Source of the DNA: Mycobacterium kubicae
GTDB taxonomy: Bacteria > Actinomycetota > Actinomycetes > Mycobacteriales > Mycobacteriaceae
Reading direction: 5' to 3'
Assembly: GCF_015689175.1 (NCBI RefSeq)
Contig: NZ_CP065047.1
Coordinates: 5,456,001-5,520,000 of the forward strand
DNA length: 64,000 nucleotides
Shown here: positions 1 through 11,755 of the stretch, piece by piece
Layout of the letters: each line of letters begins with the position of its first letter
How positions within the stretch are numbered: the stretch's first letter is position 1
The notes under the pieces: model-generated
Database searches by the model: none
Told to the model about the DNA's origin: nothing
What the model saw: only the letters and a program-made list of their open reading frames with translations
Program-made: the position numbers and the translations under genes

Positions 1-973
1 CCTCGATGGCACCGTCGGCGACGAAGTCCTTGGCCTCCCCGCGACCACAAAATCCCAACTCTTCCAACTGAATCAGCGTGAACGGCGTGAAGTGGTCGTA
101 CAAGATGGCCGTCTGAATATCCGTCGGCTGCAGTCCCGACTGCTGCCACAACTGCCGGCCCACCAGACCCATCTCCGGCAGCCCGTCCAGCTCGGGCCGG
201 TAGTAGCTGACCATCGTGTACTGGTCGGGGCTCGACCCCTGCGACGCCGCCTCGATCACCGCCGGACGTTGCTTGAGGTCGCGGGCGCGCTCGACCGACG
301 TGACCACGATCGCCACCGCGCCGTCGGTCTCCTGGCAGCAGTCCAGCAATCGCAACGGCTCGGCGATCCACCGCGAATTCTGGTGATCCTCAATGGTTAT
401 CGGCTTCTCGTAGAAGTATGCCTTGGGGTTCTTGGCGGCGTGCTTGCGGTCGGCCACCGACACCGCGCCGAAGTCCCGACTGGTCGCACCCGACAGGTGC
501 ATGTACCGCCGCGCGATCATCGCCACCTGCGCGGCCGGCGTCGAAAGCCCGTGCGGGTAGGAGAACGAGTTGTCTACGCCGGTGGAGTCGGCGTTCTCGG
601 TGAGCCGGGTCTGCACCTGCCCGAACCGCATGCCCGAGCGCTCGTTGAAGGCCCGGTACGCCACCACCACATCGGCGATGCCGGTGGCAACGGCCATCGC
701 GGCATGTTGGACGGTCGCGCACGCCGCGCCGCCGCCATAGTGGATCTTCGAAAAGAACTTGAGCTCACCAATTCCCGCCGCACGCGCGACGGCGATCTCG
801 GTGTTGGTGTCCATGGTGAAGGTGGTCAGCCCGTCCACGTCGGACGGCGAAAGGCCCGCGTCGTCGAGCGCGTCCTGCACCGCCTCGGCCGCCAGCCGCA
901 GTTCGCTGCGGCCGGAGTTCTTGGAGAAGTCAGTGGCGCCGATACCGACAATCGCGGCCTTACCGGACAACAC
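1..973 (-). CDS. ltp2: Steroid side-chain retro-aldolase Ltp2, 3' end cut by window edge
   Basis: This is a thiolase-fold lipid-transfer-protein-like enzyme. The family member Rv3540c cleaves the 17-hydroxy C22 steroid acyl-CoA to androstenedione and propionyl-CoA, working with the DUF35 domain of ChsH2. The reading frame is open from a GTG at 973 to the left edge (324 codons; the family has about 386), so roughly 60 C-terminal residues are missing. The start reads V-L-S-G-K-A-A-I-V-G-I-G-A, as in Rv3540c. The start overlaps the chsH1 stop by one base (TAGTG), which implies translational coupling. It is the last gene of the cyp125-led operon. Identity is very secure from the continuous match. 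Confidence 0.95.
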   Translation of the reverse strand, partial: MLSGKAAIVGIGATDFSKNSGRSELRLAAEAVQDALDDAGLSPSDVDGLTTFTMDTNTEIAVARAAGIGELKFFSKIHYGGGAACATVQHAAMAVATGIADVVVAYRAFNERSGMRFGQVQTRLTENADSTGVDNSFSYPHGLSTPAAQVAMIARRYMHLSGATSRDFGAVSVADRKHAAKNPKAYFYEKPITIEDHQNSRWIAEPLRLLDCCQETDGAVAIVVTSVERARDLKQRPAVIEAASQGSSPDQYTMVSYYRPELDGLPEMGLVGRQLWQQSGLQPTDIQTAILYDHFTPFTLIQLEELGFCGRGEAKDFVADGAIE

Positions 974-1374
974 TAGGCGTCTCCCATCGTCAGCGTCACC
1001 GTGGCAATGACGTGGTCGCCAAGGCTGTTGCGGCCGAACACTTTCACCGTGATCAGGCCATTCTCGATCGCCGTCACCTCACCAGAAAACGTCACCGTGT
1101 CATAGGCGTACCACGGCACCCCCAGCCGCAACCCGATCGACTTGATCAGCGCCGACGGGCCGGCCCAGTCGGTGACGTAGCGCTGCACCAGCCCGGTATC
1201 GGTGAGGATGTTGACGAAGATGTCTTTCGAGCCTTTGGCGATCGCCTTGTCCCGGTCGTGATGCACATCCTGAAAGTCCCGGGTAGCCAACGCCGTTGAG
1301 ATGATGAACGTCGGATCTCCGTAGAGCTTCAGTTCCGGAAGCGTGGTGCCCACTGCCACGGCCGGCGCGCTCAT
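973..1374 (-). CDS. chsH1: ChsH1, MaoC-like hydratase small subunit (Rv3541c)
   Basis: This is a 133-residue single hot-dog (MaoC-like) protein. In M. tuberculosis it pairs with ChsH2 to hydrate the delta-17(20) bond of the pregnane-carboxyl-CoA intermediate before Ltp2 cleavage. The sequence contains TRDFQDVHHDRDKA near residue 30, which carries the hydratase-type Asp/His pair, and continues with TDTGLVQRYVTDWAGP, both very like Rv3541c. I chose the ATG at 1374 because it forms an ATGA overlap with the chsH2 stop; an in-frame start 30 bases upstream would add ten residues that lie inside chsH2. It sits between chsH2 and ltp2 in a tightly overlapping operon. Confidence 0.95.
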   Translation of the reverse strand: MSAPAVAVGTTLPELKLYGDPTFIISTALATRDFQDVHHDRDKAIAKGSKDIFVNILTDTGLVQRYVTDWAGPSALIKSIGLRLGVPWYAYDTVTFSGEVTAIENGLITVKVFGRNSLGDHVIATVTLTMGDA

Positions 1375-2327
1375 GCGTCCGGCTCCCAGGCGTACAGGCT
1401 CCACTCCGGTCCGGAGTCACCGGCCGGAAAGTCGATATAGGTTGCGTGGACGGGCATCCCGACCTCCACTTGGGCGTGGTCGACGTTGCGTAGCTCGCCG
1501 AGCATGCGTACGCCTTCCTCGAGTTCCACCAAGGCGATCACGAACGGCAGGGTGCGCCCAGGCACTTTCGGCGCGTGGTGCACCACGTAACTGAACACCG
1601 TGCCCTTGCCGCTGGAGACGACGTAGTCGATGGGCGCCGCCGGGTCCTGCCACACCGCCGGCACCGGTGGGTGTTGCAGGCTGCCGTCGCCGCGCTTCTG
1701 GATTCGCAGCTCGTGGGCTTTGACCCCTTCCCAAAAGAACGCGGTGTCCCGAGACGACGACGGACGCATCATTGCGTCCGGATCGAGGTCTTCGGGCACG
1801 GCCGCAGCCGATCCGGATTCCGACTCGCGCGGCTTGAACTTCAGGATGCGCCAATTCATTTCGGCGACGTCTTCGTCGCCGACGCGCCAGATGATGTGCT
1901 GGTTGACGAACCACCCTTCGCCCAGCGCGGTCTGCTTGGGCCCGATGACATCGCCCATCTCGGAGGTGATGCTGACCTGCTCGCCGGGCCGCAAATAGCG
2001 GTGATAGGTCTGCTCGCAGTTGGTGGCAACCACGCCGATGTATCCGGAGTCGTCGAACAGCTTCATGATCGGGCCCAGCGGATCATCGGTCGGACGCTGG
2101 CCGGCCAGGCCGAACATCGTCCACACTTGAATCATCGCCGGCGGAGCCACAATTCCCGGATGGCCGACGGCGCGGGCCGCAGCCTCGTCGACATAGATGG
2201 GGTTGCGATCACCGATTGCCTCGACCCAGTTGTTGATCATCGGCTGATTCACCGGGTCGCGCGCCGCGCGCGGCTTGGCCGCGCCGGCCGCCTTGATCTC
2301 GGCGACGGCCTCCTGAATGTCCGTCAT
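1371..2327 (-). CDS. chsH2: ChsH2, MaoC-like hydratase/DUF35 large subunit (Rv3542c)
   Basis: This 318-residue protein has an N-terminal hot-dog domain (about 1-170) and a C-terminal DUF35 OB-fold (about 190-318). The first domain complements ChsH1 to make the steroid enoyl-CoA hydratase; the second docks onto the Ltp2 aldolase, by knowledge of the family. The start at 2327 reads M-T-D-I-Q-E-A-V and makes an ATGA overlap with the fadE29 stop. A 38-residue extension possible upstream lies within fadE29 and is rejected. Operon position and overlap on both sides imply equimolar synthesis with ChsH1 and Ltp2. Confidence 0.95.
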   Translation of the reverse strand: MTDIQEAVAEIKAAGAAKPRAARDPVNQPMINNWVEAIGDRNPIYVDEAAARAVGHPGIVAPPAMIQVWTMFGLAGQRPTDDPLGPIMKLFDDSGYIGVVATNCEQTYHRYLRPGEQVSITSEMGDVIGPKQTALGEGWFVNQHIIWRVGDEDVAEMNWRILKFKPRESESGSAAAVPEDLDPDAMMRPSSSRDTAFFWEGVKAHELRIQKRGDGSLQHPPVPAVWQDPAAPIDYVVSSGKGTVFSYVVHHAPKVPGRTLPFVIALVELEEGVRMLGELRNVDHAQVEVGMPVHATYIDFPAGDSGPEWSLYAWEPDA

Positions 2328-3487
2328 CGAGGCACCCTGGGCACCTTGAGGCCCGCGGCGGCGATCATCTCCCGCATCACTTCGTTGACTCCTCCACCGA
2401 AGGTGATCACAAGATTGCGTTTGGTCTGCGAGTCGAGCCACTCGAGCAGCTCGGCGGTGTCCGGCTCGGCCGCGTTGCCGTACTTGCCGACGATTTCCTC
2501 GGCGAGCCGACCGACATACTGAACCCGCTCAGTACCAAAGACTTTCGTCGACGCGGCGTCGGCGACGTTGATGTCCTCACCCGCGGCGGCCACCTGCCAG
2601 TTGAGCAGCTCGTTGATCCGCCAAATAGCGTGGATCTCACCTAGTGCGCGTTTGACGTCGGCGTGGTCGATCGGCGTGACTCCGTCACCGCCGGGCTTGG
2701 ACGCCCAGGCGTGCACCCGGTCGTAGATGCTGGCGAACCGGCCCGCCGGGCCGAGCATCACCCGCTCGTTGTTGAGCTGGGTGGTGATCAACCGCCAGCC
2801 GGCGTTCTCCTCGCCGACCAACATGTCCACCGGCACCCGTACGTCGTTGTAATAGGTGGCGTTGGTGTGGTGCGCGCCGTCGGACAAGATGACCGGCGTC
2901 CACGAATAGCCGGGGTCCTTGGTGTCCACGATGAGAATCGAAATGCCCTTGTGCTTGACGGCGTCGGGGTCGGTGCGGCAGGCCAACCAGATGTAGTCGG
3001 CATCGTGTCCGCCGGTGGTCCACATCTTCTGACCGTTGACGATGTACTCGTCACCCTGACGTACGGCCGTGGTACGCAGCGAAGCGAGGTCGGTGCCGGC
3101 CTCCGGTTCGCTGTATCCGATTGCGAAGTGCACCTCACCGGCCAGGATGCCGGGCAGGAATTTCTTCTTCTGCATCTCGCTGCCGAACTGCTGCAGCGTG
3201 GGACCAACCGTCTGCAGCGTGACAGCGGGGAGTGGAACGTCGGCCCGGTGCGCCTCGTTGACGAAGATCTGCTGCTCGATCGGGCCAAATCCGTGGCCGC
3301 CGAACTCTTTTGGCCAGCCAACGCCGAGCATCCCGTCTTGACCCATACGGCGGATAACCGCGCGATAGGCCGCGCCGTGGCGGTCCTTCTCCATCTCCTT
3401 CATCTCGTCGGACGAGATGAGGTTCGAGAAGTACTGGCGGATCTGAGCTTGCAGTTGTCGCTGCTCCGGAGTCAGTTCGATGAACAT
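2324..3487 (-). CDS. fadE29: FadE29 (ChsE2), acyl-CoA dehydrogenase subunit
   Basis: This 387-residue acyl-CoA dehydrogenase has the flavin and substrate signatures AIGYSEPEAGTDLASLRT and KMWTTGGHDADYIW, plus the LNNERVMLGPAG helix that carries the catalytic glutamate in this family. Rv3543c forms an alpha2beta2 heterotetramer with FadE28 and desaturates the three-carbon steroid side chain. The start MFIELTPEQ at 3487 matches the family; the open frame runs 73 codons further but that is inside fadE28. It overlaps fadE28 by 16 bases and chsH2 by 4. It belongs to the igr operon needed for growth on cholesterol. Confidence 0.96.
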   Translation of the reverse strand: MFIELTPEQRQLQAQIRQYFSNLISSDEMKEMEKDRHGAAYRAVIRRMGQDGMLGVGWPKEFGGHGFGPIEQQIFVNEAHRADVPLPAVTLQTVGPTLQQFGSEMQKKKFLPGILAGEVHFAIGYSEPEAGTDLASLRTTAVRQGDEYIVNGQKMWTTGGHDADYIWLACRTDPDAVKHKGISILIVDTKDPGYSWTPVILSDGAHHTNATYYNDVRVPVDMLVGEENAGWRLITTQLNNERVMLGPAGRFASIYDRVHAWASKPGGDGVTPIDHADVKRALGEIHAIWRINELLNWQVAAAGEDINVADAASTKVFGTERVQYVGRLAEEIVGKYGNAAEPDTAELLEWLDSQTKRNLVITFGGGVNEVMREMIAAAGLKVPRVPR

Positions 3488-4491
3488 TGCACTCCCACCA
3501 GTTGAAGCCGATGCGAAGGGCCGCCCAGCAGGCGGGTCAGATCCTTGATCGTGGAGTAGTACCGGTGCATCGGATACGTGATATCCATGCCCATACCGCC
3601 GTGCAGGTGATGGCAGATCTGCATCACCGGGGGCGCTTGGGAGGAAACCCAATACCCCAGCACGTCCAGGTCGTCGTCGGCGTCCCGCCCTTCGGCCAGA
3701 CGCCATACCACCGACTTGGCAGCCAAATCAATTGTGCGCGAAGCGATGTAAACCTCAGCAAGCTGCGCGGCCACCGTTTGGAAGGTGGACAGCGGCTTGC
3801 CGAATTGCTGGCGGTTGGCTACGTAGTCAGCGGTCAACCGCAACGCGCCCGCGACCAACCCGTCGGCGTAAGCGCCGATCATGGACAACGCCAGCTGATT
3901 CACCCGGCGCGCGGTTGCGCTCGCGAGCACGTCGGACTCGGCAACCGCCACATCGCCGAACGTCACCGTGTACTCGTCGGAACCGTTCGATGTCGGAGTG
4001 CGAACCAGCCGCACACCCTCGGCTTTCGGCGACACCACCACGACCGCGTTGTCTGCGGTCACCAGTATCCAGTCCGCCTGCTCGGCATATGCCACACCGA
4101 CTTTGGTGCCCGACAGTCGGCCGTTGGCGAAACTGGTCGACGGTCGGTCGGGCAGCGCCGCACCGGGCTCATTGAGCGCCGCGGTGAGCACCGACCCTTT
4201 GGCGACCCCGGACAGGTAGCGGTCCTGCTGCTCATCGGAGGCCAAGTCGAGCAGCGGCACCACCCCGAAGCCCAGCGTCGCGAGCGCGGGTGTAATAGCT
4301 CCGTGGCGGCCGACTTCGGTGAGCACCGTCGCCACCTCGGGCAGCCCGACTCCGTCACCTTCGAGGCGTTCGGGGACGGGCAGCGCCGTCACGCCCCCTT
4401 CCGCCAGAGCGTTCCACGTCGAGTCGCGGTTCAGCACCGAGGTGACGACGTCGGCGACGGCTTGTTGTGTCGCAGTGAGATTGAAGTCCAT
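3472..4491 (-). CDS. fadE28: FadE28 (ChsE1), acyl-CoA dehydrogenase partner subunit
   Basis: This 339-residue acyl-CoA dehydrogenase fold protein is the partner of FadE29. It starts MDFNLTATQQAVADVV and ends in the ACAD C-terminal bundle with GGMGMDITYPMHRY. It is shorter than a full ACAD and its N-terminal half is divergent, consistent with the smaller subunit of the heterotetramer. The active site of such mycobacterial pairs is shared between subunits (family knowledge). It lies 16 bases downstream of cyp125 and overlaps fadE29, so it is in the same transcript. Confidence 0.95.
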   Translation of the reverse strand: MDFNLTATQQAVADVVTSVLNRDSTWNALAEGGVTALPVPERLEGDGVGLPEVATVLTEVGRHGAITPALATLGFGVVPLLDLASDEQQDRYLSGVAKGSVLTAALNEPGAALPDRPSTSFANGRLSGTKVGVAYAEQADWILVTADNAVVVVSPKAEGVRLVRTPTSNGSDEYTVTFGDVAVAESDVLASATARRVNQLALSMIGAYADGLVAGALRLTADYVANRQQFGKPLSTFQTVAAQLAEVYIASRTIDLAAKSVVWRLAEGRDADDDLDVLGYWVSSQAPPVMQICHHLHGGMGMDITYPMHRYYSTIKDLTRLLGGPSHRLQLVGVQCSSN

Positions 4492-4507
4492 CGTCAGTCG
4501 GAATCCG

Positions 4508-5761
4508 TCAGTGCGCGACCGGGCATTTGCCGGTGTAGTCGACCTGCCAGTGCTTGATCCCGTTGAGCCAGCCGGACCGCAGGCGCTCGGGCTTGGACAG
4601 CGGCTTGAGGTCGGGCATGTGGTCGGCGACGGCGTTGAAGATGAGGTTGATCGTCATCTTGGCCAGGTTGGCGCCGATGCAGTAGTGCGCCCCGGTGCCA
4701 CCGAATCCGACGTGCGGGTTGGGGTTTCGCAGAATGTTGAACTGGAACGGGTCCTCGAAGACCTCTTCGTCGAAGTTGGCCGAGCGGTAGAACATGATCA
4801 CCCGCTGGCCCTTCTTGATCTGGACACCGGACAGTTCGTAATCCTCGAGCGCGGTGCGCTGGAAGCAGGTGACCGGGGTGGCCCAGCGGACGATCTCGTC
4901 GGCGGCGGTCTCGGGCCGCTCCTTCTTGTAGAGCTCCCACTGGTCGGGGAAATCGGCGAAGGCCATCATCCCCTGGGTGATTGAGTTGCGCGTGGTCTCG
5001 TTGCCGGCCACCGCGAGCATCACCACGAAGAAGCCGAACTCGTCGTCGGTGAGCTTCTCGCCGTCGATGTCGGCCTGAATCAGCTGGGTCACGATGTCGT
5101 CGCCCGGGTTCTTGGCCCGCTCCTCGGCCATCTTCATCGCGTACATGATCAACTCGGCCGAGGACATCTTCGGGTCGACGTGCGCATACTCCGGGTCGTC
5201 GTTGCCCGTCATCTCGTTGGACCACTCGAACAGCTTGCCGCGGTCCTCTTGCGGTACGCCGAGCAGACCCGCGATCGCCTGCAACGGCAGCTCAGCCGAA
5301 ACCTGCTCGACGAAGTCACCGGTACCTGCGGCGGCGGCCTCCTGGGCGATCTTCTGCGCGCGCTCGTGCAGTTCGTCGTGCAGGCGACCGACGGCGCGGG
5401 GAGTGAACCCGCGGGAGATGATCTTGCGCAACCGGGTATGGTGCGGCGCGTCCATGTTGAGCATGACGAACCGCTGCACCTCGATGTCCTCGCGGGCGAT
5501 GTCGTTGTTGAACCGCGGGATGACGCCGTTTTCGTAGCTGGAGAAGACGTCGCTGCGCCGCGACACCTCCTTGACGTCGTTCAGTTTGGTGATTGCCCAG
5601 AAGCCGCCGTCGTGGAAGCCACCGCAGTTATTCGGGTCCTGTTCGTTCCACCAGATCGGGGCGGTCGCCCGCACCTCGGCAAACTCTTCGACGGGAATCC
5701 GCTCGGTGTAGATGTCGGGGTCGGTGAAGTCGAACCCGGGCGGAAGATTAGGGCTGGGCAC
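4508..5761 (-). CDS. cyp125: Cyp125, steroid C26(C27)-monooxygenase
   Basis: This cytochrome P450 oxidises the terminal carbon of cholesterol or cholestenone to start side-chain degradation. The I-helix reads AVAGNETTRNS, and the heme-binding loop FGGTGAHYCIG places the ligand Cys at residue 361 counted from this start. Two starts are possible. A GTG at 5788 gives 426 residues. The GTG at 5761 gives 417 residues and has an AGGAGA ribosome site at 5768-5773, six bases upstream, so I prefer it. The codons of that ribosome site would translate as the R-R-T seen upstream in longer annotations. It leads the igr operon and shares a 170-base divergent region with fadA5 that holds a KstR box. Confidence 0.95.
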   Translation of the reverse strand: MPSPNLPPGFDFTDPDIYTERIPVEEFAEVRATAPIWWNEQDPNNCGGFHDGGFWAITKLNDVKEVSRRSDVFSSYENGVIPRFNNDIAREDIEVQRFVMLNMDAPHHTRLRKIISRGFTPRAVGRLHDELHERAQKIAQEAAAAGTGDFVEQVSAELPLQAIAGLLGVPQEDRGKLFEWSNEMTGNDDPEYAHVDPKMSSAELIMYAMKMAEERAKNPGDDIVTQLIQADIDGEKLTDDEFGFFVVMLAVAGNETTRNSITQGMMAFADFPDQWELYKKERPETAADEIVRWATPVTCFQRTALEDYELSGVQIKKGQRVIMFYRSANFDEEVFEDPFQFNILRNPNPHVGFGGTGAHYCIGANLAKMTINLIFNAVADHMPDLKPLSKPERLRSGWLNGIKHWQVDYTGKCPVAH

Positions 5762-5813
5762 GCTAGTTCTCCTTACTACAGTCTTCACTGACTGGCTTAC
5801 GTGTCACGATCCC

Positions 5814-5834
5814 AGGACACTAGCTGTCCTAGTG
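5814..5834. repeat. Nested inverted repeats between cyp125 and fadA5
   Basis: Two perfect 6-bp inverted repeats overlap here: AGGACA/TGTCCT (5814-5819 and 5825-5830) and CACTAG/CTAGTG (5818-5823 and 5829-5834), each with a 5-base spacer. They are offset by four bases, so the site can pair in two registers. It lies about 53 bases upstream of the preferred cyp125 start and is distinct from the KstR box. It could be a second operator or a structured 5' leader; no known regulator motif is recognised. Confidence 0.5.
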
Positions 5835-5907
5835 ATGCTCTGCTGCCAGTAAAACATGCCTTCACCGCAGACAAAAGGCGACGAAGCATCCTCGCTTGTC
5901 AGAGTAA

Positions 5908-5921
5908 TGAAACGTGTTCTA
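5908..5921. promoter_or_regulatory. KstR operator between cyp125 and fadA5
   Basis: The sequence TGAAACGTGTTCTA fits the KstR consensus TNNAACNNGTTNNA at every fixed position. It lies 10 bases upstream of the fadA5 ATG and about 150 bases upstream of cyp125, so one box probably controls both divergent units. KstR is encoded in this window at 39270-39935 and is released by steroid acyl-CoA intermediates (family knowledge). The close spacing to the ATG suggests a very short fadA5 leader. Confidence 0.85.
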
Positions 5922-5922
5922 G

Positions 5923-7095
<1,173 letters not shown>

Positions 7096-7103
7096 CCGCT
7101 CGA

Positions 7104-7490
7104 ATGCTCGTTCCCGAGGGGAGTCGCATTGCGGCGGCGCAGGCCTACATCGATGCGCTGGTCAGCCATGACGGCGACGTGGTTCCGTTCGCGGCGGGCT
7201 GCACTCGGGTCGAGCTGGGTGTCAAGAACGGGTTCTCCGGAAAACACCTGCGGCGCAGCCTGAGTCGTGGACTTCAGTACCGCATCATCGTCGATGCGAC
7301 ACCACCGGACTACCGCATCGTCGGTGATGAGGTGCACGCGGCATACGACGTGCTGACCAAGGCGACCTTCGCCGGCCGGCGAGTGGTGGGACGGGTCAAT
7401 GAAACCTTCGTCATTCCCGCCGAAAGCCCCACCGGCAAGGCCGAAATCCATCACATCAAGGCTCGGTTCCGACCCTTCATCCAGCACTAG
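7104..7490 (+). CDS. Small NTF2-like-fold protein of unknown function
   Basis: This is a 128-residue protein that I do not recognise by name. It has the layout of NTF2/SnoaL-like or DUF8021-type proteins: an N-terminal helix AAAQAYIDALVSHD, followed by beta-rich sequence ending IHHIKARFRPFIQH. The frame is open from 7047, inside fadA5; I chose the ATG at 7104, 8 bases after the fadA5 stop, where reinitiation is likely because no clear ribosome site is visible. I recall no gene between fadA5 and ddn in H37Rv. A steroid-related isomerase or hydratase role is possible from location only. Confidence 0.75.
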   Translation: MLVPEGSRIAAAQAYIDALVSHDGDVVPFAAGCTRVELGVKNGFSGKHLRRSLSRGLQYRIIVDATPPDYRIVGDEVHAAYDVLTKATFAGRRVVGRVNETFVIPAESPTGKAEIHHIKARFRPFIQH

Positions 7491-7503
7491 CCCTAGACCC
7501 TAG

Positions 7504-10119
<2,616 letters not shown>

Positions 10120-10142
10120 ACCTACTGATCCTTTCTGGTTTC

Positions 10143-10922
10143 TTACTTGTTGGCGGCCGAGGCGGCCAGGTACGGCGGCGGCTCGCCACCGCCGTGCACC
10201 TCCAGCGTCGCGCCGGTGATGTAGGCCGCCACGTCGGATGCCAAAAACGCTGACGCCCAGCCGATGTCGGTGGGTTTGGCCAATCTGCCCAACGGCACGG
10301 TGGCGGCGACCCGGGCGATCGAATCCGCATCACCGTAAAACAGTTCTGACTGTTCGGTTTCCACCATCCCCACTACGACCGCGTTGACCCGGATCTTCGG
10401 CGCCCACTCGACCGCCAACGTAGTGGTGAGGTTTTCGAACCCCGCCTTGGCCACACCGTAGGCGGCCGTGCCCGGGGTGGGCCGTCGGCCGCTGACGCTG
10501 CAAATGTTGATGATCGAACCACCGTTGGGCTGATCTTGCATCAGCCGGTAGGCGTGCTGGGAAACAAGCAGCGGTGCAAGCACATTGAGCTCGACGATCT
10601 TACGGTGGAAATTGTGCGTCGCCTCGGCCGCTAACGCGTAGGGGGATCCCCCGGCGTTGTTCACCAACACGTCTAGACGACCGTGCTTCTCTTGGATGGC
10701 GCCGATCATCCGAGCCACCGAATCTTCGTCGCGAATGTCGCAGGCATGGAACTCATACGGCAAGCCCTCGACCACTCGTCGCGCACAGGTGATGACGGTG
10801 GCGCCCTGGTCGGCGAAAACCGCGCTGATACCGGCGCCTACCCCTCGAACGCCGCCGGTTATCAGCACGACCCGTCCAGCCAGCCCGAAGTTGATCGCGG
10901 GGGCTGATCCGGCGCTAGTCAC
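10143..10922 (-). CDS. Short-chain dehydrogenase (Rv3549c type)
   Basis: This is a 259-residue SDR with the cofactor motif TGGVRGVGAGI near 23, NNAGGSP near 90 and the catalytic YGVAK. It starts at a GTG (10922), 15 bases from a KstR2-type palindrome, and is the first gene of a two-SDR unit divergent from echA20. Its position among HIP-degradation genes suggests a role in C/D-ring acyl-CoA oxidation or reduction, but the precise substrate is not known to me. Confidence 0.92.
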   Translation of the reverse strand: MTSAGSAPAINFGLAGRVVLITGGVRGVGAGISAVFADQGATVITCARRVVEGLPYEFHACDIRDEDSVARMIGAIQEKHGRLDVLVNNAGGSPYALAAEATHNFHRKIVELNVLAPLLVSQHAYRLMQDQPNGGSIINICSVSGRRPTPGTAAYGVAKAGFENLTTTLAVEWAPKIRVNAVVVGMVETEQSELFYGDADSIARVAATVPLGRLAKPTDIGWASAFLASDVAAYITGATLEVHGGGEPPPYLAASAANK

Positions 10923-10937
10923 TGTGCTAGTGTACCA

Positions 10938-10951
10938 AGCAAGTGCTTGCT
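10938..10951. promoter_or_regulatory. KstR2 operator between Rv3549c-type SDR and echA20
   Basis: The sequence AGCAAGTGCTTGCT fits the KstR2 consensus ANCAAGNNCTTGNT and is a near-perfect palindrome. It sits 15 bases from the SDR start and 38 bases from the echA20 start, so it can control both directions. KstR2, encoded at 17718-18314, is known to repress the HIP genes and to be released by HIP-CoA. Confidence 0.88.
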
Positions 10952-10989
10952 TCGTTACTCGGCCAAGTCGTTGTCAAAGGAAGTGTCCA

Positions 10990-11748
10990 TTGACGATCAC
11001 GTCCACCACCCCGGAACCCGGCATAGTCGCCGTCACCGTCGACTACCCACCGGTCAACGCCATTCCGTCGCGCGGCTGGTTTGAACTGGCCGACGTCGTG
11101 ACGGCGGCCGGCGCCGATCCCGAAACCCACGCGGTGATCCTGCGCGCCGAAGGCCGCGGCTTCAACGCCGGCGTGGACATCAAGGAAATGCAGCGCACCG
11201 AAGGCTTCACCGCGTTGATCGACGCCAACCGTGGCTGCTTCGCCGCGTTCCGGGCGGTCTACGAGTGCGCGGTGCCGGTGATCACCGCGGTCAACGGCTT
11301 CTGCGTCGGCGGCGGCATCGGCTTGGTGGGCAACTCCGACGTCATCGTGGCTTCCGACGACGCGGTTTTCGGGTTGCCGGAGGTGGAGCGCGGCGCGCTG
11401 GGGGCCGCAACTCATCTGTCCCGGCTGGTGCCGCAACACATGATGCGGCGGCTGTTTTTCACCGCCGCCACCGTCGATGCGGCCACTTTGCACCACTTTG
11501 GATCCGTGCACGAGGTGGTGCCTCGCGCGGAGCTTGACGAGGCCGCCCTGCGGGTGGCCCGCGACATCGCCGCCAAGGACACCCGGGTCATCCGCGCCGC
11601 CAAAGAAGCGCTCAACCTCATCGACGTGCAGCGGGTCAACTCGAGTTACCGCATGGAGCAAGGCTTTACCTTCGAGCTCAACCTAGCCGGGGTGGCCGAC
11701 GAGCACCGGGACGCGTTCGCCGGTACGGCGAAGGGCAAGAAGGACTAG
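10990..11748 (+). CDS. echA20: EchA20, D-ring opening crotonase
   Basis: This crotonase-fold enzyme of 252 residues matches Rv3550, which hydrolytically opens steroid ring D in the HIP pathway to give the substrate of IpdAB. The oxyanion-hole segments GRGFNAGVDIKEM and NGFCVGGGIGLVGNS are present, with PEVERGALGAATHLSRL following. The frame is open far upstream, but the family N-terminus T-I-T-S-T-T-P-E-P-G sets the start at a TTG (10990), supported by AAAGGAAG 8-10 bases upstream. It leads the echA20-ipdA-ipdB-ipdC operon and follows a KstR2 box. Confidence 0.93.
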   Translation: MTITSTTPEPGIVAVTVDYPPVNAIPSRGWFELADVVTAAGADPETHAVILRAEGRGFNAGVDIKEMQRTEGFTALIDANRGCFAAFRAVYECAVPVITAVNGFCVGGGIGLVGNSDVIVASDDAVFGLPEVERGALGAATHLSRLVPQHMMRRLFFTAATVDAATLHHFGSVHEVVPRAELDEAALRVARDIAAKDTRVIRAAKEALNLIDVQRVNSSYRMEQGFTFELNLAGVADEHRDAFAGTAKGKKD

Positions 11749-11755
11749 CGAATAG

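Noticed and set aside
3487..4557. 356-codon plus-strand open frame opposite fadE28
   Set aside because: It is a shadow of fadE28 with biased composition and no start signal.
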